Source of the DNA: Campylobacterota bacterium
GTDB taxonomy: Bacteria > Campylobacterota > Campylobacteria > Campylobacterales > Sulfurospirillaceae
NCBI GenBank assembly: GCA_009930355.1
Contig: RZYK01000023.1
Span: 1-18,240, forward strand
Direction of reading: 5' to 3'
Length of the DNA: 18,240 bases
Below the pieces are notes generated by a model that did no database searches, was not told the origin of the DNA, and worked only from the letters and a program-made list of their open reading frames with translations. Position 1 is the first letter of the stretch, and each line of letters starts with the position of its first letter. A program made the position numbers and the translations under genes. Of the stretch, positions 13,698 to 18,240 are shown piece after piece.

Positions 13698-14009
13698 TTG
13701 GACGCAGCTGATCAAGAGTATGTTGAACGCAAACTGCTTTCAGGATTTGAAAATTTGCTGGACATTAGTGTTGATTTTGTGGCAGAACTGGGAACAACCA
13801 ATATTACCATTCAGCGTCTTTTAAAACTGGAAAAAGGCTCTGTCATTGACCTGGAAAAACCAGCGGGAGAGAGTGTTGAACTTTATATTAACAATAAAAT
13901 TTTTGGTAAAGGCGAAGTGATGGTTTATGAAAAAAACCTTGCCATTCGTATTAATGAAATTTTGGATTCTAAAACCGTTATTCAATACTTTAAAAAAGAG
14001 AATCGATGA
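13698..14009 (+). CDS. fliN: FliN, flagellar motor switch protein
   Basis: Component of the C-ring at the base of the flagellum, acting with FliG and FliM in torque generation, switching and export. The 103-aa protein is essentially a SpoA/FliN domain: LLDISVDFVAELGTTNITIQ (about residues 20-39), LLKLEKGSVIDLEKPAGESV, ELYINNKIFGKGEVMVYEKN and LAIRINEIL all fit the family. The frame has no early ATG; the start chosen is TTG at 13698, preceded by AAAGG (13686-13690), and gives the normal FliN length. The stop overlaps the next ATG by 4 bp (ATGA), so it is coupled to the FliO-like gene, the same order I recall in Campylobacter and Helicobacter. Confidence 0.93.
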   Translation: MDAADQEYVERKLLSGFENLLDISVDFVAELGTTNITIQRLLKLEKGSVIDLEKPAGESVELYINNKIFGKGEVMVYEKNLAIRINEILDSKTVIQYFKKENR

Positions 14010-14875
14010 AAATTTTCTTGACAATCATTGCGTTGTGTATTTGGAGTCATGCTGCGAACTTATTGACTTATAATGTCTACGAACGAACCGATCGTGTTGA
14101 TGTCATGCTCTCTTTTGATGCACCACACGAAGGTGCCATTTCACAAAAAAATGATGCCAATGCTATCATGCTCACCATTAATGATTTAGGCTATGACAAG
14201 ATGATTGAGAAAAGCATTAATTCTGCGATTATTCAAGAGCTCATCATGATTCCTGAAAAAAACAACACCCTTCAGATTGTCCTTAAAAGCGATAAACAAA
14301 TTAGTGTGGTAGCTTCAAAAACTGTCGACGGTTTTGGTCTTCGTATTCGAAGTAGCATTATGCAAAAACCAACCAAAATCCAAAGTTCTGAAGCCGTCTC
14401 TAGTACGTTACCCACAGCATCTTCTGGAACAATGGACCTGATTGATTCACGCTACATTATTGTGATTGTTATTTTGTTACTTTTAATCATTTTAATGTTT
14501 TGGATTAAACGACGTATCGCCATACAAACACAGGTACATCCCGCTAATGCAACACGCTCTTCATGGCTCTTTAATCAAAAAACAACCCCTACTCAAGAAG
14601 TTACTCTTTTACATAAGAAACCTATTGACACTCAAAACAGTGTTGTGCTTTTTGAATATGGCTCTATTAAATATCTGGTCATGACAGGAAGTTCTAATCT
14701 TTTACTCGAAAAATTTCAAAATGGTGAAGTTAAAGATGACAATGATTTTGAAAAAGTCTTTGAAGAAAATCGTCGTCGCTTGGATGAATACCTAAAACTA
14801 CAAGACAGTACCAAGCAAAATAGCTATAAAGAAAAGGCTTCTGCTGATTACGCTCCTTATGATGAAAATCGCTAA
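14006..14875 (+). CDS. fliO: FliO-like flagellar export component with N-terminal periplasmic domain
   Basis: A 289-aa membrane-anchored protein. It begins with a signal sequence (MKIFLTIIALCIWSHA, residues 1-16), followed by a periplasmic beta-rich region of about 100 residues (LLTYNVYERTDRVDVMLSFD onward) that resembles an AMIN-type domain, a linker rich in Ser and Thr, one clear membrane helix (about 150-168) ending in KRR, and a cytoplasmic part. That part contains SVVLFEYGSIKYLVMTGSSN, which fits the FliO pattern of a short strand-rich segment after the helix, and then a charged tail. The FliO call rests on this architecture and on the 4-bp overlap with fliN; H. pylori FliO, encoded beside fliN as I recall, has a similar enlarged periplasmic region. 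FliO assists assembly of the FliP ring of the type III export gate. Confidence 0.72.
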   Translation: MKIFLTIIALCIWSHAANLLTYNVYERTDRVDVMLSFDAPHEGAISQKNDANAIMLTINDLGYDKMIEKSINSAIIQELIMIPEKNNTLQIVLKSDKQISVVASKTVDGFGLRIRSSIMQKPTKIQSSEAVSSTLPTASSGTMDLIDSRYIIVIVILLLLIILMFWIKRRIAIQTQVHPANATRSSWLFNQKTTPTQEVTLLHKKPIDTQNSVVLFEYGSIKYLVMTGSSNLLLEKFQNGEVKDDNDFEKVFEENRRRLDEYLKLQDSTKQNSYKEKASADYAPYDENR

Positions 14876-14881
14876 ATACCT

Positions 14882-15811
14882 ATGAATATTGCTATTTCTA
14901 TTTTGTCCATTTATGCCTTTATTCTCTTAGGATTTATGGCAAAAAGAATGCTTAAAGAGGAGATGAATGAGAAGGGCATGATTTTAATGTCCATCTACTT
15001 TTTACAGCCTATGCTCTCTTTTTGGGGTCTCTCTACTAAACCCATTAGCTTAGAGTTATTGCACGCTCCTTTTTTGTATCTTGTTATCTCCTTTATTTGT
15101 ATTCTTATTAGCTCGGTTATTGCTTACCTTTTTTTTAAAGACGATATTAAAGAAAAATCCATTATTACCATTTGTGTGGTACTTGGAAACACTGGCAATT
15201 TAGGTATTCCCTTAGGCATAGCACTCTTTGGTGAAGCTTCGATTATCTACATGAGTATGATCAATATTACCAATGTTTTTGTGGTCTATACCTTAGGTGT
15301 TTTCTTCTATTCTAGGGGAAATTGCAGTATTAAACAATCGCTTCTGAATATTATAAAACTCCCTGTTATTTGGTTTGCATTTTTAGCTCTGTTTATGAAT
15401 GTTTTTGAATTAAAACTTCACCCTGCTATGCAAACACCTTTACAAATGGGTGCTTATTGTACAATGGTTATTCAATTGGTTATTTTTGGAATGTATTTGT
15501 ACAACATTAAACTACGTAGTATTAACTATAAATTACTTTTACATGTAAGCGTCATTAAGTTTATTATAACGCCTTTAATTGCAGGTTGGATTCTTTATGG
15601 AATTTTAGACTTAGACCCCATGCTTGCCACCCTTGTTTTTATAGAACTCATTGTTCCTTTAGCAGTCACGAATGTTAATTTAGCAGCACTGTATGAATGT
15701 AAACCACTGGATGTTACAGCAATGGTCTTTTTTACTTCATTGGTTTTTATTCCTTTTTTTATTCTAGTGAGTAACCTTCTTCACCATCTCCGTATTGTCA
15801 GCATGCCATGA
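14882..15811 (+). CDS. AEC-family (auxin efflux carrier-like) permease
   Basis: A 309-aa inner-membrane transporter with about nine or ten hydrophobic segments. The family's conserved block appears as VVLGNTGNLGIPLGIALFGE (about residues 100-119), with a further conserved region near the C-terminus (IELIVPLAVTNVNLAALYE). Bacterial members move malate, malonate or other organic anions; the substrate is not predictable here. It lies 6 bp after the FliO-like stop with no clear ribosome site of its own and overlaps the next gene by 4 bp, so it probably rides on the flagellar transcript or a weak internal promoter. There is no functional tie to flagella that I can see. Confidence 0.88.
   Translation: MNIAISILSIYAFILLGFMAKRMLKEEMNEKGMILMSIYFLQPMLSFWGLSTKPISLELLHAPFLYLVISFICILISSVIAYLFFKDDIKEKSIITICVVLGNTGNLGIPLGIALFGEASIIYMSMINITNVFVVYTLGVFFYSRGNCSIKQSLLNIIKLPVIWFAFLALFMNVFELKLHPAMQTPLQMGAYCTMVIQLVIFGMYLYNIKLRSINYKLLLHVSVIKFIITPLIAGWILYGILDLDPMLATLVFIELIVPLAVTNVNLAALYECKPLDVTAMVFFTSLVFIPFFILVSNLLHHLRIVSMP
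15538..15549. repeat. TTACATGTAA core inside the AEC permease gene
   Basis: TTTACATGTAAG, one mismatch, read as TTA CAT GTA AGC (Leu-His-Val-Ser) between two membrane helices. It uses the same frame as the copy at 11189. Confidence 0.9.
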
Positions 15812-16161
15812 AAGATAAAGAAGATAGAGTTAAATATATTCGTGCACTTGAACGCTTTTTAGGGAGTTGTATTAGTGCATTAAAAAATGAAAATTTTGAT
15901 TATAATCTTTTTGTTAAACGTGCAGAAAAAAGTTTAAAAACATTGCAAAAAATTGAAGCAGTCAGTTTAGATTCACGCTATACCAATGCGCTGCAAAACT
16001 ATGCCAATCTTGTCGCACAAAGTATTAGCAATAAAGAAAATGACCCACAAGAGATCCATAAACGCCTTACCAAAGAGGCCAATCTTCTTGAAAAAGAGAA
16101 ATATCAAGGTAGCTATAAAAAAGAGAAGCACAAAGCACGAGGCTTTAACGACGGTTATTGA
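15808..16161 (+). CDS. Small helical hypothetical protein
   Basis: A 117-aa soluble, highly charged protein (rich in Lys and Glu) that I do not recognise. It is predicted almost wholly helical, with heptad-like runs around residues 40-60 and 85-100 and a basic tail ending RGFNDGY. There is no membrane segment or metal motif. The start overlaps the permease stop (ATGA), so it is translationally coupled to it. Its 3' end overlaps the convergent dusB by 7 bp. It may be an RNA- or protein-binding accessory factor, but nothing in the sequence shows this. Confidence 0.75.
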   Translation: MKDKEDRVKYIRALERFLGSCISALKNENFDYNLFVKRAEKSLKTLQKIEAVSLDSRYTNALQNYANLVAQSISNKENDPQEIHKRLTKEANLLEKEKYQGSYKKEKHKARGFNDGY

Positions 16162-17093
16162 ACAAAAAAACTCTCAATCGCTTCACGCATTAACTCTCTA
16201 TCTTCAATGCGGTTAATCTTATCTCGAAATTCAGAAGCTTCACGAAATCCTTTAGAATACGTATGTAAATGTTTACGAAAAATAGAGACACCTTTTTCGC
16301 CATAAAAGTCAACCATTGCATCATAATGCTCTAATACAATCTCTAAAATTTTTGTTTTTTCAACATGCGTTAGTTCATTTTTTATCTGATAAAAAATCCA
16401 CGGATTACCCACAGCTCCTCTACCAATCATAAGGCTTTTACACCCTGTGACTTCTTTTACATGTAAGGCTTTTTCATAACTAGTAATATCCCCATTAGCA
16501 ATGAGAGGAATCGAAACGGCTTCTCTTGCACGTGCGATCGCATGATAATCCACTTCCGCTTTATAAGCACCCGCACGTGTTCTCCCATGCATACTCATAA
16601 AATCTACTCCAGCATTCTCACATACTTTGGCTATCTCTTCAGGAATTTTAGTACTAAAACCCAAACGTACTTTCGCGCTGGTGTAACGCTTATTGGAATA
16701 AGTTTTGATGGTCTCAATAATTTTCTGCATATGACCTAAATTTAAAAGCAACGAAGATCCTGCTTCTTGGGCAATAATCTTAGGCACAGGACAACCACAG
16801 TTTAAATCAATACCATCAATACCTTCAATGTCATTTAAAACCAAAACTGCTTGTTTGATTGATGCTAAATCAGAGCCAGCAATTTGTACAATATAAGGCG
16901 TTTCAAGAGGAGATTTTGTGAGCATCTTAAGTGTTTTTTCAGAACCATAACGCAGAGCATTGGCACTAATCATTTCAGAAAAAGTAACATCTGCACCAAA
17001 TTTTTTAACCACGGAACGGAAAGGAAGATCCGTAAAACCAGCAAGAGGCGCGAGGGCTAAAATGCCTCGCTCAAAGTCTATCTCATGATTCAT
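16155..17093 (-). CDS. dusB: tRNA-dihydrouridine synthase, DusB type
   Basis: FMN enzyme that reduces uridines in the D-loop of tRNA. The 312-aa protein has the TIM-barrel start LALAPLAGFTDLPFR (about residues 12-26), the catalytic motif LNCGCP with Cys101, KVRLGF, MHGRTRAG, LIANGDI and the FMN-phosphate loop MIGRGAVGNPW. The RGAVGNPW and LNCGCP combination fits the DusB subfamily, with the C-terminal helical domain present. Its ATG overlaps the stop of the upstream two-TM gene by 4 bp, making it the last gene of a dksA-led operon. The last 7 bp overlap the convergent helical-protein gene. Confidence 0.95.
   Translation of the reverse strand: MNHEIDFERGILALAPLAGFTDLPFRSVVKKFGADVTFSEMISANALRYGSEKTLKMLTKSPLETPYIVQIAGSDLASIKQAVLVLNDIEGIDGIDLNCGCPVPKIIAQEAGSSLLLNLGHMQKIIETIKTYSNKRYTSAKVRLGFSTKIPEEIAKVCENAGVDFMSMHGRTRAGAYKAEVDYHAIARAREAVSIPLIANGDITSYEKALHVKEVTGCKSLMIGRGAVGNPWIFYQIKNELTHVEKTKILEIVLEHYDAMVDFYGEKGVSIFRKHLHTYSKGFREASEFRDKINRIEDRELMREAIESFFVQ
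16456..16467. repeat. TTACATGTAA core inside dusB
   Basis: TTTACATGTAAG on the plus strand. In the dusB frame it reads TTA CAT GTA AAA (Leu-His-Val-Lys), so three of the four copies wholly inside genes encode Leu-His-Val. Confidence 0.9.
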
Positions 17094-18100
17094 ATGTTCA
17101 AAAATGTGTCGATGTTGATACTTTTACCATTGTCTCTTAAAAAGAGAAGTGTTCTAAATTTTACAAATTCCTCAGGGTCAGAATTAAGTAAAATCTCACG
17201 GATTTTGTCAATCATCTGCAAATCATAAAGAACATACAAATACGCATCTGCAGCAACAATACCTTTTGCATTGTACATTTTTTCAAAAAGGGCAATCAAA
17301 GAATCAGGTGAAAGTTTTCCTTTAATTTTACGTGCTAATTCAAGATAATCAGTACGTTCAGCATTGAGTTGCTCTAAGATCTCTTCAATAGATTTCACAT
17401 CCATATCAAAACTATCATCAGAATTTAAATAACGCTCCATCAGACGATGAAACGTTTGCTTATCGACAGGAAAATTGTAACGCTTAATTTCATTAAAACT
17501 AGCAAAATCAAGAAGCGCATCGTACGCTTTTTTACATAACTCACCCTCAAGTTCTTTACAATTTTTTAAAATTTCAAGTGCGTATTTTGGCTCGACTTTC
17601 AATCGATTAAGTGTATTTTGAAGCACCAAAGGATTCTCTTTAGAAAGTTTATACTTTTTTAAATCTTCATAATTACCATTCGCGACACTCACGGCTACTG
17701 CTGAGGCATTAGCAATATCTTCCTCAATAAATGAAGAAGGTAATGATGGGTCAAATTTCATCACTTGAAGCATTTTACCAGCAAATTTAAAACCATCTGT
17801 TTTATAAGAAGCATTCACTTCTTCACCCAATATACGATTTTTTGCAGCTTCATGAAAGACTTCACTGTCTTTCTTCCATGCTCTTTTGTATAAAAAATCT
17901 TTAAAATTATAAAATACCAAATGCCCAATAGACGCAATGACCAAAACAAATACAGGAAGAACCATCCAAAACGCTATAGGAAGGCTTAACGATAAGCCAA
18001 AAAGCTCTAAAGTATATCCATCTCCATTAAAACTATACACATACAGCCCAATGGCTAACATATAAATTAGTGATACTAGAAAATAGCGTTTAATTCCCAT
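17090..18100 (-). CDS. Two-TM membrane protein between dksA and dusB, function unknown
   Basis: A 336-aa protein with two N-terminal membrane helices (about residues 5-23 and 40-62) and a cytoplasmic remainder of some 270 residues that is almost all helical, with repeat-like short helices (for example ANGNYEDLKKYKLSKENP, then KYALEILKNCKELEGE) suggesting a TPR- or HEAT-like solenoid. I do not know its function. I recall the same three-gene order (dksA-like, membrane protein, dus) in Campylobacter jejuni, so it seems a lineage-conserved gene. The ATG at 18100 is preceded by GGGAGA (complement at 18106-18111). The stop overlaps the dusB ATG by 4 bp. Confidence 0.85.
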   Translation of the reverse strand: MGIKRYFLVSLIYMLAIGLYVYSFNGDGYTLELFGLSLSLPIAFWMVLPVFVLVIASIGHLVFYNFKDFLYKRAWKKDSEVFHEAAKNRILGEEVNASYKTDGFKFAGKMLQVMKFDPSLPSSFIEEDIANASAVAVSVANGNYEDLKKYKLSKENPLVLQNTLNRLKVEPKYALEILKNCKELEGELCKKAYDALLDFASFNEIKRYNFPVDKQTFHRLMERYLNSDDSFDMDVKSIEEILEQLNAERTDYLELARKIKGKLSPDSLIALFEKMYNAKGIVAADAYLYVLYDLQMIDKIREILLNSDPEEFVKFRTLLFLRDNGKSINIDTFLNI

Positions 18101-18120
18101 GTGGTTCTCCCTCTGTTTTC

Positions 18121-18240
18121 TTACTTATTTTTTGCTGATTTTTCGATAATCTCACGACATACAATACAATACCTTGCATGAGGTTTTACTTTAAGTCGTT
18201 GAAATCCAATATCCTCTTCACACATTTCACACATGCCATA
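18121..18240 (-). CDS. dksA: DksA/TraR-family zinc-finger protein, C-terminal part
   Basis: Only the last 40 codons lie in the window; the gene runs off the right edge. The translated end contains CEMC, 17 residues, then CIVC, the C4 zinc finger (C-x2-C-x17-C-x2-C) of DksA, with the typical RLKVKPHARYCIVCRE ending. DksA binds RNA polymerase in its secondary channel and mediates the stringent response with ppGpp. The stop TAA lies 20 bp before the start of the two-TM gene, so it is the probable operon leader gene. The coiled-coil with the acidic tip residues would lie outside the window, so DksA proper cannot be told from shorter TraR-like relatives. Confidence 0.88.
   Translation of the reverse strand, partial: YGMCEMCEEDIGFQRLKVKPHARYCIVCREIIEKSAKNK

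Noticed and set aside
3742..16467. TTTACATGTAAA copies as a CRISPR array or IS terminal repeats
   Set aside because: Spacing is irregular (5 bp to several kb), the unit is too short, and no cas or transposase gene is present.

Overview
The window looks like ordinary chromosome from a Campylobacterota (epsilonproteobacterial) genome, probably Sulfurospirillum or a close relative; that genus is an inference. The reasons are the AT-rich coding style, the gene order dksA / two-TM protein / dusB and fliN / fliO-like (both as I remember them from Campylobacter and Helicobacter), and a HutZ-type protein. I see no IS element, phage gene, CRISPR array, tRNA or rRNA.

Layout: positions 118-5118 hold three minus-strand genes: an AroP/PheP-type amino-acid permease, a TauE/SafE-family exporter, and uvrA, the last two overlapping by 4 bp. 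A CheX-like gene follows on the plus strand. Next comes a TPP riboswitch controlling thiC, closed by a strong GAAA-tetraloop terminator. Positions 7898-9957 hold an AT-rich orphan, a HutZ-like PNPOx-fold protein, a cupin and a MarR regulator. Positions 10140-12680 encode a two-gene cytochrome bd-like oxidase whose first subunit ends in a c-type heme domain. After its terminator come xth (exonuclease III) and a plus-strand run of fliN, a fliO-like gene, an AEC-family permease and a small helical protein. The right end is a minus-strand operon of dksA (cut by the window edge), a two-TM protein and dusB.

Regulation is readable in several places. The MarR gene has a perfect TTGACA-17-TATAAT promoter with an 18-bp palindrome in its spacer, a near-copy of that palindrome lies upstream of the cupin gene, and the start implies a leaderless mRNA. 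fliN has a sigma-54 type GG-N10-GC element. thiC has a TPP riboswitch.

The most striking signal crosses all gene boundaries: the palindrome TTTACATGTAAA or its 10-bp core TTACATGTAA occurs 14 times, against a rough composition-based expectation of about 0.06 for the core. Intergenic copies mostly have an asymmetric ATC flank and often sit just after stop codons. Four copies lie inside genes and one overlaps the thiC stop codon. This resembles a highly iterated palindrome (like cyanobacterial HIP1) or an uptake-signal-like repeat, and I know of no description of it in this group.
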